Source: Nitrospirota bacterium | GTDB taxonomy: Bacteria; JACPQY01 | DNA length: 64,000 nt | Reading direction: 5' to 3' | Assembly (NCBI GenBank): GCA_016190245.1 | Contig: JACPQY010000080.1 | Location: 23,023 to 87,022 of the forward strand | Position numbers and translations under genes: made by a program | Notes under the pieces: generated by a model | The model's database searches: none | What the model was told of the DNA's origin: nothing | Seen by the model: only the letters and a program-made list of their open reading frames with translations | Shown here: piece by piece, positions 24,656-33,166 of the stretch | How positions within the stretch are numbered: position 1 is the stretch's first letter | Layout of the letters: every line of letters starts with the position of its first letter

Positions 24656-26466
24656 CATGGGGCCGATCCTATCGCCGATCTGCGGCGGGTCAACTCGTTT
24701 CGGAGGGATCGGAGTTTGTCCGGATCTCGCGCCGCGGTGAGACAGACGAGCCCTTGGCAGACGTACGCCGTGGGTTCGGGCGTGTCCGGGTCGTAGCCGA
24801 GCCGCTCGACCCGCGCGCGATCCGTTTTCGGGTCGAGCCATTGGAGATAGGTGGTGGAGTTGGGCCAGGAGTGCCCCGCCTCGAAGAGCTTGGCAGCCTC
24901 GGTGCTGCCGGCCGGGCCGACGAGTGTGATGTGGAAGGGTTCCCGCTTGGCCAGAATGAGTGCGCTGCCCACGATGGGAAGTCCGTATTGAGTGGCCCGG
25001 GCGCGCGGGCGTCCCGCGACGGCAGACGCCTGCTTTACCAGTTGGCTCTGCAGGGCGTCGGCGGCCTCGCGGTGCTCGGAGACGCCGGTCAGGTCCGCCA
25101 ATCGCCGCAGCAGAACGACGATGCGGGCATTTTCGGCCAGGGGATAGCGCGTATCGCGGGCCAGGGGGGTGCGCCGTGCGGCCGGCACGTCGGCGTAGAG
25201 CGGGCCGTCCTTGAAAAGGGCGAGATCCGTCCCGACGAAGTTCGCGGCCTCGTCCAGGGGTTCGATTCGGTGAGTGGCTTCGGCCAAGTCCAGCAGGGTC
25301 ACGGCAAAGATGACTTGATCCTCGAGATAGGTGATCCCGCTGGGACGACCGCCTTGGATCTCACGGGCGATCCCGCCATCTTTCAGTCGGCCTTGTGCAG
25401 AGACGGTTTTCACCACGCACCGGGCCCGATCGAGGAAGGTGGGGTCCACGCTCTGCGAGTGGGCATAGAGGAGGGCGCGGGCGGTTTCGAGATTCGCGCC
25501 GGTGAGAAACGGATGGAGGAGGCTCGGTCGGGTTGCTGGTTTCTTGGGATCGCTTTCCGGCCACACCTGTCCTTGACGGAACAGTCCGTCTTTCTCGGAC
25601 CAGAGACGGGCGAGCGCATAGCGGAGGGCGGACTTCGCGGCGTCGGCATATTCCGGCCGTCCCCCGAGCTGTTCCGCTGCAAGGAGTGTTTGGGCCATAC
25701 GAGCTTGGTCCTCGAGGAGCTTGGCGCGGGTCGGGCCGCTCCAATCGCGCTCGCGTGCGGCGTGGTAGAAGCCGCCTCCCGCGGAATCGTGGATGGCGCC
25801 CTTGAGCAGGCCATCGAGCGTCTTCGAGGCCATGCGATCGAACTCCGCATTCGCCGCCGCGTCGGCCTCGATGAGGGCGAACTCGAGGGACTCGACCGGG
25901 AGGAGCTTCGTGCCTGTCCCGAACCCGCCGTGCTTCCGGTCGTGCTCCTTTTTGTGCCATTCTTCGACGAGCGTGAGGAGTTGGGCCTCGTTTCCGGGCG
26001 CTGAGGCGCCGGGTTCAGCCGCGGACTCGGCCGGGCGCGCGGCCGCGGCCTTCTTCGCGTCGTAGACTTTCGCGAGCGAGTCGAGGAGCGCCACGAGACG
26101 GTCCGCGTCCAGGCTCTCGGCCGAGGAGATTTCCACGCCGGTCTCCGTAAGGAAAGCGGTGATGGGCCAGCCGCGCCTCAGGAATCGAGTGGCGATGTCC
26201 GGCCGCAGGTCGGGATCGAGCCGGATAGGCACCGCGTGTCCCGACACGGCGGCCGCCGCGCGGGGGTCCCGGAAAGTGTCGTGCTCCATGCGCTGTCCCC
26301 AGGTGGACCATGCGGGCGACATGAAGAGGAGGATCGGCTTGTGAACGGCCTGAGCGGCCTCCACCGCCTCGCGGTCCGACCCCTTCCATGAAATCGGCTC
26401 CGCCGCGCCGGCGCGTGGTGCGAATGCGAAGAGAAAGATGATGGCTCCGAGACTCCGCGCTCGCAT
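24655..26466 (-). CDS. Exported DUF255/YyaL-type thioredoxin-like + glycosidase-like protein, redox cysteines lost
   Basis: 603 aa with a Sec signal peptide (ARSLGAIIFLFAFAPRAGAAE). Residues ~25-130 match the thioredoxin-like N-domain of DUF255/YyaL proteins; residues ~190-600 match the alpha-barrel part (GGFGTGTKLLPVESLEFAL, GGGFYHAARERDWSGP, LLEDQARMAQTLL, LEDQVIFAVTLLDL). In relatives the N-domain carries CHWCHVME; here the aligned stretch reads SPAWSTWGQRME, so both redox cysteines are replaced. Relatives are usually cytoplasmic, so export is also unusual. Cellular role unknown. The long TA-rich gap before rho separates it from that operon. Confidence 0.8.
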   Translation of the reverse strand: MRARSLGAIIFLFAFAPRAGAAEPISWKGSDREAVEAAQAVHKPILLFMSPAWSTWGQRMEHDTFRDPRAAAAVSGHAVPIRLDPDLRPDIATRFLRRGWPITAFLTETGVEISSAESLDADRLVALLDSLAKVYDAKKAAAARPAESAAEPGASAPGNEAQLLTLVEEWHKKEHDRKHGGFGTGTKLLPVESLEFALIEADAAANAEFDRMASKTLDGLLKGAIHDSAGGGFYHAARERDWSGPTRAKLLEDQARMAQTLLAAEQLGGRPEYADAAKSALRYALARLWSEKDGLFRQGQVWPESDPKKPATRPSLLHPFLTGANLETARALLYAHSQSVDPTFLDRARCVVKTVSAQGRLKDGGIAREIQGGRPSGITYLEDQVIFAVTLLDLAEATHRIEPLDEAANFVGTDLALFKDGPLYADVPAARRTPLARDTRYPLAENARIVVLLRRLADLTGVSEHREAADALQSQLVKQASAVAGRPRARATQYGLPIVGSALILAKREPFHITLVGPAGSTEAAKLFEAGHSWPNSTTYLQWLDPKTDRARVERLGYDPDTPEPTAYVCQGLVCLTAARDPDKLRSLRNELTRRRSAIGSAP

Positions 26467-26498
26467 GGCGGAGGTATTCTATACGCCGTGAGCGCGGC

Positions 26499-26528
26499 TT
26501 GACAAACCTGACCCCTCCATCCTAGACT
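26499..26528 (+). promoter_or_regulatory. Sigma70-like promoter of rho
   Basis: Perfect -35 TTGACA (26499-26504), 18-base spacer, -10 TAGACT (26523-26528). Predicts a leader of about 270 bases before the rho ATG. Confidence 0.6.
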
Positions 26529-26627
26529 GCCTGCACCTACCGACGCGGTTTAGCTCAGACCCTCTGGCACGATGAACTTCTCGACAAGCTCGAAGGATAC
26601 CTTGCCGAGGACGGCATGGTACTGCGC

Positions 26628-26652
26628 AAAAAAGCGGGCCAGGACGGCCCGC
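26628..26652 (-). terminator. Intrinsic terminator on the minus strand inside the rho leader
   Basis: GCGGGCC-AGGAC-GGCCCGC (26634-26652), perfect 7-bp stem. On the minus strand it is followed by six T (26633-26628). It would stop leftward transcription coming from the rho side before it reaches the DUF255 gene. Confidence 0.6.
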
Positions 26653-26805
26653 CATCAACGCGGTACTGTTCGAGCGCAGTCCAGTCCGCCGCGGCGGACG
26701 GACGGAGTCGAGAACCATGCAGTCGCTTTGTCGTGAGCGGTAACCGATGGCTGAACACTGGCCTCCAACGAATGCTTTTCTGAAACCCGAGAGGACTTCA
26801 GCGCC

Positions 26806-28065
26806 ATGCCCGTTCACCTGAATGAACTGAAGGTCAAGAAGGTCAGCGAGCTCGTCACGCTCGCCAAGAAGCTCAACCTCGATGCGGCCGCGGGGATGCG
26901 CCGCCAGGAGCTCATCTTCGCGATCCTCCAGGCGCAGTCCAAGGGCGACGAGGACGGCTCGATCTTCGGCGAGGGTGTGCTGGACGTGCTCCCCGAAAGC
27001 TTCGGTTTCCTTCGCGCGCCCGATTACAGCTACCTGCCGGGGCCGGACGACATCTATGTCTCGCCTTCCCAGATCAAGAAATTCGGGCTCCGCACCGGCG
27101 ACACGGTTTCCGGCGTGATCCGCCCGCCGAAGGACGGCGAGAAGTACTTTGCCCTCGTCAAGATCGAATCCGTCAACTACGACCTGCCGGAGCGGCTCAG
27201 AGAGAAAGTCATGTTCGAGAACCTCACGCCGCTGCACCCGTTCGCGCGGTACAAGCTGGAGACGGTGGGTGAGAACCTCTCGATGCGTCTCCTCGACCTC
27301 CTCGTGCCCATCGGCAAGGGGCAACGCGGGCTGATCGTGGCGGCCCCACGGACGGGGAAGACGATCCTTCTGCAGCAGGTCGCGAATGCCATCACCACCA
27401 ATCACCCCGAGGTGTACCTCATCGTGCTCCTGATCGACGAACGCCCGGAAGAGGTCACGGACATGATCCGCAACGTGAAGGGCGAGGTGGTCAGTTCCAC
27501 GTTCGATGAGCCGCCGACGCGGCACGTCCAAGTGGTGGAGATGGTCCTTGAGAAGGCGAAGCGGCTGGTCGAGCACGGGAAGGACGTGGTGATCCTCCTC
27601 GACAGCCTCACCCGCATGTCGCGCGCGTACAATAGCGTCACGCCCTCCAGCGGCCGCGTGCTGAGCGGGGGCATTGACGCCAACGCCCTCGAGAAACCCA
27701 AGCGGTTTTTCGGCGCGGCGCGGGCCATCGAGGAGGGCGGGAGCCTGACGATCATTGCAACCGCGCTGGTTGAAACGGGCAGCCGCATGGATGACGTGAT
27801 CTTCGAGGAGTTCAAGGGTACGGGGAACATGGAGTTGCACCTGGAGCGGCGTCTCGCCGACCGGCGCGTGTTTCCGGCCGTGGAGTTGACCCGCTCCGGC
27901 ACGCGGAAGGAGGAGTTGCTCATCCCCAAGGAATGGTTGACCAAGATATGGGTGCTCCGCAAGGTGCTCCAGAACATGGGGAACGCCGAGGCCGTGGAGT
28001 TCCTGCTCGAGAACATGCGAAAGACCAAGGGCAACGAGGAACTCCTCAAGAAGATGAATGTGTGA
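26806..28065 (+). CDS. rho: Transcription termination factor Rho
   Basis: Hexameric RNA helicase that ends untranslated transcripts. 419 aa, standard length without large insertions. The N-terminal RNA-binding domain has [19 protein letters not shown] and the cold-shock-like [16 protein letters not shown]. Walker A is [13 protein letters not shown], Walker [17 protein letters not shown], and the Q/R-loop region [19 protein letters not shown] 26806 follows a strong leader. Head of the rho-rpmE-prfA-prmC-murA-his order known in Deltaproteobacteria. Confidence 0.97.
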   Translation: MPVHLNELKVKKVSELVTLAKKLNLDAAAGMRRQELIFAILQAQSKGDEDGSIFGEGVLDVLPESFGFLRAPDYSYLPGPDDIYVSPSQIKKFGLRTGDTVSGVIRPPKDGEKYFALVKIESVNYDLPERLREKVMFENLTPLHPFARYKLETVGENLSMRLLDLLVPIGKGQRGLIVAAPRTGKTILLQQVANAITTNHPEVYLIVLLIDERPEEVTDMIRNVKGEVVSSTFDEPPTRHVQVVEMVLEKAKRLVEHGKDVVILLDSLTRMSRAYNSVTPSSGRVLSGGIDANALEKPKRFFGAARAIEEGGSLTIIATALVETGSRMDDVIFEEFKGTGNMELHLERRLADRRVFPAVELTRSGTRKEELLIPKEWLTKIWVLRKVLQNMGNAEAVEFLLENMRKTKGNEELLKKMNV

Positions 28066-28075
28066 ACGCGGGGCG

Positions 28076-28104
28076 TTGAAGTTTGGGGCCGGATGGTGTA
28101 ACAA
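28076..28104 (+). promoter_or_regulatory. Promoter of rpmE
   Basis: TTGAAG (28076-28081), 17-base spacer, TAACAA (28099-28104), in the short gap after rho. The rpmE ATG is 12 bases further on. Confidence 0.5.
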
Positions 28105-28116
28105 GGACTCGCGAAA

Positions 28117-28323
28117 ATGAAAGCCGACATTCACCCCGAATACGGGCCATCCGTCATCAAGTGCGCCTGCGGGAACACGATTGAAACCCGGTCCACGCTC
28201 AGGTCCATCAAGGTCGAGATCTGCTCCGCCTGCCACCCGTTCTTCACGGGCAAGCAGAAGATCATCGATTCGGAAGGGCGGGTGGAGCGATTCCGCAAGA
28301 AGTACAAGCGCGCCGCGGCGTGA
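28117..28323 (+). CDS. rpmE: 50S ribosomal protein L31, zinc-binding form
   Basis: 68 aa. Starts [11 protein letters not shown] and keeps the zinc cysteines (IKCACGN and [15 protein letters not shown]), so it is the C+ type of L31. It follows rho by about 50 bases and precedes prfA, the usual neighbour set. The C-terminus [13 protein letters not shown] is the basic tail expected. Confidence 0.96.
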   Translation: MKADIHPEYGPSVIKCACGNTIETRSTLRSIKVEICSACHPFFTGKQKIIDSEGRVERFRKKYKRAAA

Positions 28324-28443
28324 TGAGCCCCGTGGTGCGGTGCCCTGCGGGGGGGGGGATCCGGCCCATCGCCGCCCCCTCGATGCGCCCCTTCTGCTCT
28401 CCCTAAGAGCCGGGAGCCCCGTTCATCCAGAGGGCGAGACCCC

Positions 28444-29532
28444 GTGGATCTTCTTGGCCGACTGGGTGGGCTGGAGGCGCGCTACGAGGAACTGGCGCGG
28501 GTGATTTCAGACCAGCGGGGAAGCGTGAACCCCATGGAGTACAAGGCCCTCACCCGAAAGTACGCGCGTCTCGGCAAGGTGGTGGACCTCTACCGGAAAC
28601 TCAGGAAGACTCACGAGCAACTTGGGGAGGTGGAGCAGCTTCTGGCCGAGGGGGACAGCGACCTCGCCACGCTCGCCCAGCAGGAAAAGGAGCAGTTGGC
28701 GCGCGAGAAGACCGCACTCGAATCGAGGCTGTACGACCTTCTGGGGAGCTCTTCGGATGAAGGGCGGAAGGGGGTTATCGTGGAGGTCCGCGCCGGGGCC
28801 GGCGGTGATGAGGCCGCGCTCTTTGCCGGAGACCTGCTGAGGATGTATCAGCGGTACGCTCAGTCACAGGGATGGGTGGTCGAGGTACTCAGCTCCAGCG
28901 AGTCGGGTCGGGGCGGGTATAAGGAAGTCGTGTTCAGCGTGGAAGGGGAAGGCGCGTACCGCTGGCTCAAGTACGAGAGCGGAGTTCACCGTGTGCAGCG
29001 CGTACCGGTCACGGAGGCGCAGGGTCGGATCCACACCTCCACGGTGACCGTGGCTGTGCTCCCGGAGGTGGACGAAGTCGAGGTAAAGATCGACCCTGCC
29101 GAGTTGCGGATCGACACGTTCCGCTCCTCCGGTCCGGGGGGGCAGCACGTCAACAAGACCGATTCGGCCGTGCGCATTACGCACATCCCGAGCCAGATCG
29201 TGGTCTCATGCCAGGATGAGAAGTCGCAGCACAAGAACCGCCACCGCGCGATGAAGATCCTGATGGCCCGATTGTACGAGCGCAAGAAGCAGGAACAGGA
29301 GGATCAGATCCACGAGATGCGCCGCTCGCAGGTGGGCACGGGCGAGCGGAGCGAAAAGATCCGCACCTACCATTTCCCGGAGAGCCGCGTCACGGATCAC
29401 CGGATCAAGGTCACGCTGCACGATCTGAAGACGCTGCTTGACGGGCGATTGGACAAGATCATCCGCCCCCTGCTCGAAACGGAACAGGAGCGCGCGGTCG
29501 AGAAGGAGATCGCCGAGCTCGCCGCGACCTAG
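28444..29532 (+). CDS. prfA: Peptide chain release factor 1
   Basis: Reads UAA and UAG at the ribosome and triggers peptide release. 362 aa from GTG 28444 (V-D-L-L-G-R-L-G-G-L). The stop-codon recognition tripeptide is PVT in HRVQRVPVTEAQGRIHTS, the RF1 type rather than RF2. The peptidyl-transferase motif GGQ is in SSGPGGQHVNKTDSAV. The 120 bases upstream contain a ten-G run (28349) and no gene. PrmC, which methylates the GGQ glutamine, is encoded two genes downstream. Confidence 0.95.
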   Translation: MDLLGRLGGLEARYEELARVISDQRGSVNPMEYKALTRKYARLGKVVDLYRKLRKTHEQLGEVEQLLAEGDSDLATLAQQEKEQLAREKTALESRLYDLLGSSSDEGRKGVIVEVRAGAGGDEAALFAGDLLRMYQRYAQSQGWVVEVLSSSESGRGGYKEVVFSVEGEGAYRWLKYESGVHRVQRVPVTEAQGRIHTSTVTVAVLPEVDEVEVKIDPAELRIDTFRSSGPGGQHVNKTDSAVRITHIPSQIVVSCQDEKSQHKNRHRAMKILMARLYERKKQEQEDQIHEMRRSQVGTGERSEKIRTYHFPESRVTDHRIKVTLHDLKTLLDGRLDKIIRPLLETEQERAVEKEIAELAAT

Positions 29533-29587
29533 AATGCGTACGAAGACATGGCAAAGACAACCTGTTCTTGATGAGATGGTGAAACGA

Positions 29588-29623
29588 GTTCAGCATGACA
29601 GCACAGGGGGTGTCACCCTGAAC
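29588..29623. terminator. Hairpin downstream of prfA
   Basis: GTTCAG...CTGAAC with TGACA...TGTCA inside, 11 of 13 positions paired around a ten-base loop. A second perfect hairpin, GCAGGCCA-TCC-TGGCCTGC, follows at 29638-29656. Neither has a T run; Rho-independent stop or mRNA end protection are both possible. Confidence 0.35.
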
Positions 29624-29744
29624 TTGCCACGCTTTTCGCAGGCCATCCTGGCCTGCCTTCCTTTCGCGGCACCAGGACTCCTTGTCCAGGTGTTTCAGGG
29701 TCTGGGAGGCTTTCGGGCACAGTCATAGGCAAAGGAGACGAACC

Positions 29745-30215
29745 ATGAGCAATTCGGACTTGGTGGAGGTTGAGTTCCTGAGAAAAGTTCAGATCTTCAA
29801 GGACCTGTCCGACGAGGAGTTCAAGAAGATCGCGGCGGTCACGCTGCGGCGGCCGCACAAAGAGGGCGAGAGGATCGTGGAAGAAGGCACCGTGGGCCAG
29901 GCCATGTTCGTGGTGCGGACGGGCTACGTCAAGGTCATCAAGAAAGGAGAACGCGGGGACGACGTGTTTCTGACGGTGCTCGCACCGGGGGAGCATTTCG
30001 GAGAGCTGAGCCTCGTGGACCGGCATCCCCGGTCGGCCTCGGTGGTGGCCCAGCGCGACTGTGAGATCTACGAGATCCCGGGCGAGAGTTTTCACAAGCT
30101 GATCGAGGTGGACACCAAGATGGCCGTGAAGATCTACAAGGGCTTCGTGCGCGAGCTGTGCAACCGTCTGCGAGAGGCCGACGAGGTCCTCACGTTCGGC
30201 AACATCCAGTATTGA
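29745..30215 (+). CDS. Cyclic-nucleotide-binding domain protein
   Basis: 156 aa containing one CNBD (Crp/PKA fold) and no DNA-binding or catalytic domain. Residues ~10-130 form the beta-roll. The phosphate-binding cassette is FGELSLVDRHPRSASVVA, with the conserved Glu and Arg that contact cyclic nucleotide. The C-terminal helix ends VRELCNRLREADEVLTFG. ATG 29745 is preceded by AAAGGAG at a good distance. It lies between prfA and prmC, interrupting that normally adjacent pair. It may act as a cAMP- or cGMP-sensing adaptor; the partner is unknown. Confidence 0.85.
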   Translation: MSNSDLVEVEFLRKVQIFKDLSDEEFKKIAAVTLRRPHKEGERIVEEGTVGQAMFVVRTGYVKVIKKGERGDDVFLTVLAPGEHFGELSLVDRHPRSASVVAQRDCEIYEIPGESFHKLIEVDTKMAVKIYKGFVRELCNRLREADEVLTFGNIQY

Positions 30216-30267
30216 GGGTGCTTCCGGAACCCACCCTCCCCCGGTCTTCGACCACCCTCCCCGCCTG

Positions 30268-30283
30268 TCCGCCCAACGGCGGA
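30268..30283. repeat. Short GC palindrome upstream of prmC
   Basis: TCCGCC-CAAC-GGCGGA. The flanking minus-strand sequence ACCTGCCCGCCGAT is shared with the palindrome at 20825 and resembles 5028. It looks like a degenerate member of the same dispersed repeat family, lacking the GTAG head. Confidence 0.35.
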
Positions 30284-30373
30284 TCGGCGGGCAGGTCCCC
30301 CATGCGGGAAAGGGGAGAGGTGAGGGGAAGCGTTCGAGTTTCCAGAGGCATCCGAAGGGATGGGGCACCGCGC

Positions 30374-31255
30374 ATGCGGCTGGCCGAGGTGATCACGGCT
30401 AGGACCGCCCTCGCCCATGCGATCGGGAGTCTCCGCAGAGCCGGCATCCGGGGCGCGCGCTTTGAAGCTTCTCTCCTGTTGGCTCACGCCGTGGGCGAGA
30501 GCCGAGAGTGGGTGCTCTCGAACCCAAACGAACGCCTGTCGGCCGTGGCGACGCGACGCTTCACCGGCCTCGTCCGCCGGCGGAGGAGCCGGTTCCCCAT
30601 CCAGTATCTCCTGGGCGAGTGGCCGTTCTGGAACGACACGTTTCGTGTGGGCGAGGGCGTGCTCATCCCGCGACCGGAATCCGAGCATCTTGTCGAGGCA
30701 GCGGCCGCCTGGCTGGGCCGGAAGGCCGGGACTGCGCCGCGGGTTCTCGAGTTGGGTGTGGGATCAGGCGCCGTTCTCCTGAGCATCCTGCGGGAATGCC
30801 CCCGCGCCGAGGGGTGGGGCGTGGACATCTCGTGGCGGGCGGTGAAACGGGCAACTGAGAATGCCTCGCGCCTCGGCTTGGCGGCGCGCGTCCGCCTGTG
30901 GGTGGGTGACCTGGCTGGAGCCGTCGCGGGCAGAGAGAAATTCGATCTGGTGGTCTTCAACCCACCTTACCTCACCTGCCGGGAGCTTCGGCGGGCCCAG
31001 CCGGAACTCGGTTTCGAGCCGCCGGAGGCACTGGATGGGGGCGTGGGGGGCCTGGCGTTCTACGATCGAGCCGCCGACGAGTTGCCCTGCATCCTGAAGC
31101 CGGAGGGCCGACTCCTGCTGGAAGTGTCGCCGAGACGAGCGGGGCGCGTCCGCAAGCTCCTCGATGCGCGGGGATGGAAGGACGTCCGGACGTCGCGCGA
31201 CCTGGCTGGTCGGGATCGTGTGGTGGACGCAGCCTCGAGCGCATGGATCGGATAA
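30374..31255 (+). CDS. prmC: Release factor glutamine methyltransferase
   Basis: Methylates the GGQ glutamine of RF1 and RF2. 293 aa. N-terminal helical domain ([32 protein letters not shown]), SAM-binding [16 protein letters not shown], and the catalytic NPPY motif in [13 protein letters not shown] 30374 ([10 protein letters not shown]) is chosen; the frame is open further up through repeat-like DNA, with an alternative ATG at 30302. It overlaps murA by 13 bases. Confidence 0.92.
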   Translation: MRLAEVITARTALAHAIGSLRRAGIRGARFEASLLLAHAVGESREWVLSNPNERLSAVATRRFTGLVRRRRSRFPIQYLLGEWPFWNDTFRVGEGVLIPRPESEHLVEAAAAWLGRKAGTAPRVLELGVGSGAVLLSILRECPRAEGWGVDISWRAVKRATENASRLGLAARVRLWVGDLAGAVAGREKFDLVVFNPPYLTCRELRRAQPELGFEPPEALDGGVGGLAFYDRAADELPCILKPEGRLLLEVSPRRAGRVRKLLDARGWKDVRTSRDLAGRDRVVDAASSAWIG

Positions 31256-32499
31256 AGGTCGAAGGGGGCGCACGGCTCCAGGGCCGCGTGTCCATCAGCG
31301 GGGCGAAGAACGGCGCGTTGCCGAGCATGGCGGCCGCCCTGCTCGCCCAGGGTCGCTTCCGACTTGCCCGGGTGCCGTCTCTCATGGACGTGATCACCAT
31401 GCAGAAGCTTCTCAAGCGCCTGGGCGCCACGTGCGAGTATCGAACGGGCGAAGGCGTCATGGAGGTGGAGGCCCGGCAGCTCACCTCCGTGGAGGCGCCC
31501 TACGATCTCGTTCGCACCATGCGGGCCTCGATCCTCGTTTTGGGGCCGCTCGTCGCGCGGTGTGGCGAGGCCGTGGTCTCGCTCCCCGGCGGGTGCGCCA
31601 TCGGGAGTCGTCCCGTTGACTTCCACATCGAGGGGTTGCGGCGTCTCGGGGCCGCCATCGAGCTGAGCGACGGTTACATCCGGGCCCGCACTCAAGGCCT
31701 GAAGGGGGCGCGTGTCGTGTTCCCCATCCCGAGCGTCACGGGCACCGAGAATCTTCTAATGGCCGCGGTGCTGGCTCAGGGCGAGACCGTGTTCGAGAAC
31801 GCGGCGTGCGAACCGGAGGTCACGGACCTCGCCCGGCTCTTGCGCGCGATGGGCGCCCGCATTGAGGGCGAGGGGACCACCACCATTCGCGTCCAGGGGG
31901 TTTCCTCGCTGAAAGCCGTGGATTGGGAGGTTGTGCCGGACCGGATCGAGACGGGCACATTCGCGCTCGCTGCCGCGATGACGGGGGGTGAGCTGGTGAT
32001 TGAACGCTGCCGGCCGGAACACGTCACGGCGCTCCTGGACAAGGTTCGAGCCGCAGGCGCGACAGTCGAAGAGCACGAGGGAAGCGTGCGAGTACTCGGG
32101 AACGGCCGGCCCCGCGCGGTGGATGTCACCACCGATCCCTACCCGGGCTTTCCGACGGATCTCCAGGCCCAGTTCATGGCCTGGATGGCCGTGGCGGAGG
32201 GATCGAGCATCGTGGCGGAGCGCGTCTTCCAGCAGCGCTTCATCCACGTCAGTGAGCTGCGGCGGATGGGGGCGGACATCAGCGTGAGCGGTTCTCAGGC
32301 CGTTGTGCGGGGCGTTCCCGCCCTTCAGGGAGCGGAGGTGATGGCCACCGACCTGCGCGCCAGCGCCTCGCTTGTCCTGGCGGGGCTCATCGCGAAAGGT
32401 GCCACCGTCGTCCACCGGGTGTACCATCTGGACCGTGGATACGAGCGCATGGTGGACAAGCTGCGGGCCGTGGGGGCGCGGATCGACCGCCTGAAGTGA
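31243..32499 (+). CDS. murA: UDP-N-acetylglucosamine 1-carboxyvinyltransferase
   Basis: First committed step of peptidoglycan synthesis: transfers enolpyruvate from PEP to UDP-GlcNAc. 418 aa, starting [27 protein letters not shown] holds the conserved Lys-Asn, and the fosfomycin-targeted active-site cysteine is present in [26 protein letters not shown] and [18 protein letters not shown] are typical of the second half. The start overlaps prmC; hisG follows after one base. Confidence 0.95.
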   Translation: MDRIKVEGGARLQGRVSISGAKNGALPSMAAALLAQGRFRLARVPSLMDVITMQKLLKRLGATCEYRTGEGVMEVEARQLTSVEAPYDLVRTMRASILVLGPLVARCGEAVVSLPGGCAIGSRPVDFHIEGLRRLGAAIELSDGYIRARTQGLKGARVVFPIPSVTGTENLLMAAVLAQGETVFENAACEPEVTDLARLLRAMGARIEGEGTTTIRVQGVSSLKAVDWEVVPDRIETGTFALAAAMTGGELVIERCRPEHVTALLDKVRAAGATVEEHEGSVRVLGNGRPRAVDVTTDPYPGFPTDLQAQFMAWMAVAEGSSIVAERVFQQRFIHVSELRRMGADISVSGSQAVVRGVPALQGAEVMATDLRASASLVLAGLIAKGATVVHRVYHLDRGYERMVDKLRAVGARIDRLK

Positions 32500-32500
32500 G

Positions 32501-33166
32501 ATGCGCATGAGCTCTCGACCCGGCCTTCGCGTTGTTCTGCCCAAGGGGAAGGTGCAGGGCGAGGTGTTGCGTCTCCTCCAGCGGGCCGGCTTCCCCCCCC
32601 CGCCGCGCCTGGGCGAGGATGGGTTGCTCCACTGGCGCGACACGTCTAGCGGGACGACCTTCCTCCTCGCGCGCGACCGCGACATCCCGACGTTTGTGGA
32701 GTACGGCGTCTGCGAGATCGGCCTCGTGGGGAAGGATGTCTTGCTGGAGCAAGAGCGGGATGTCTATGAGCCTCTGGATCTCGGACTAGGCCGTTGCCGC
32801 TTGGTTTGGGCTGCGCCCCGTGCAGCGGCGATTGCGGGTTCGCCTCGCGCAGCTTCGGATGGCAGACGGGGCCGTGTGGCGACGAAGTATCCACGTGTGA
32901 CCCGCGCCTTCTTTGAGGGCAGGGATGTCGAGGTGGAGGTCGTGGAACTGTACGGCTCCATCGAACTCGCTCCCTTCCTCGGACTGGCCGATTCGGTGGT
33001 GGATTTGGTTTCGACCGGGCGAACGTTGCGCCAGATGGGGCTGAAGGAAATCCAGACCATCGCGCCGATCTCCACGTGGGTTGTCGTCAATCGCGCCGCG
33101 TCGAAACTCCGTGCCGACCGAGTGTCGGCCTTTCTGGATCGGTTGGAGCGGGCACAGCGCGGATGA
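32501..33166 (+). CDS. hisG: ATP phosphoribosyltransferase, short form
   Basis: First step of histidine synthesis, from ATP and PRPP. 221 aa, so the short form lacking the C-terminal regulatory domain; such enzymes need HisZ, which is not in this window. LRVVLPKGKVQGEVLRLL is the N-terminus, FVEYGVCEIGLVGKDVLLE follows, and VVDLVSTGRTLRQMGL binds PRPP. ATG 32501 (or 32507) directly follows murA. A C9 run at 32593 lies near the 5' end. Overlaps hisD by 4 bases. Confidence 0.93.
   Translation: MRMSSRPGLRVVLPKGKVQGEVLRLLQRAGFPPPPRLGEDGLLHWRDTSSGTTFLLARDRDIPTFVEYGVCEIGLVGKDVLLEQERDVYEPLDLGLGRCRLVWAAPRAAAIAGSPRAASDGRRGRVATKYPRVTRAFFEGRDVEVEVVELYGSIELAPFLGLADSVVDLVSTGRTLRQMGLKEIQTIAPISTWVVVNRAASKLRADRVSAFLDRLERAQRG

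Larger units (their letters stand above)
26467..26805. other. Divergent spacer holding the rho promoter and long leader
   Basis: 339 bases between the DUF255 start (minus) and rho (plus). It contains the rho promoter at 26499-26528, a minus-strand terminator at 26628-26652, and about 270 bases of untranslated rho leader. A long leader is known for autoregulated rho in E. coli. One plus frame through 26551-26771 is open and contains a helical-looking stretch (DELLDKLEGYLAEDGMV), but it has no good start or homology I can name. Confidence 0.5.

Noticed and set aside
26551..26650. tRNA-like stretch GCGGTTTAGCTCAG upstream of rho
   Set aside because: It resembles a D-arm, but no matching acceptor stem, anticodon arm or T-loop follows within tRNA length.
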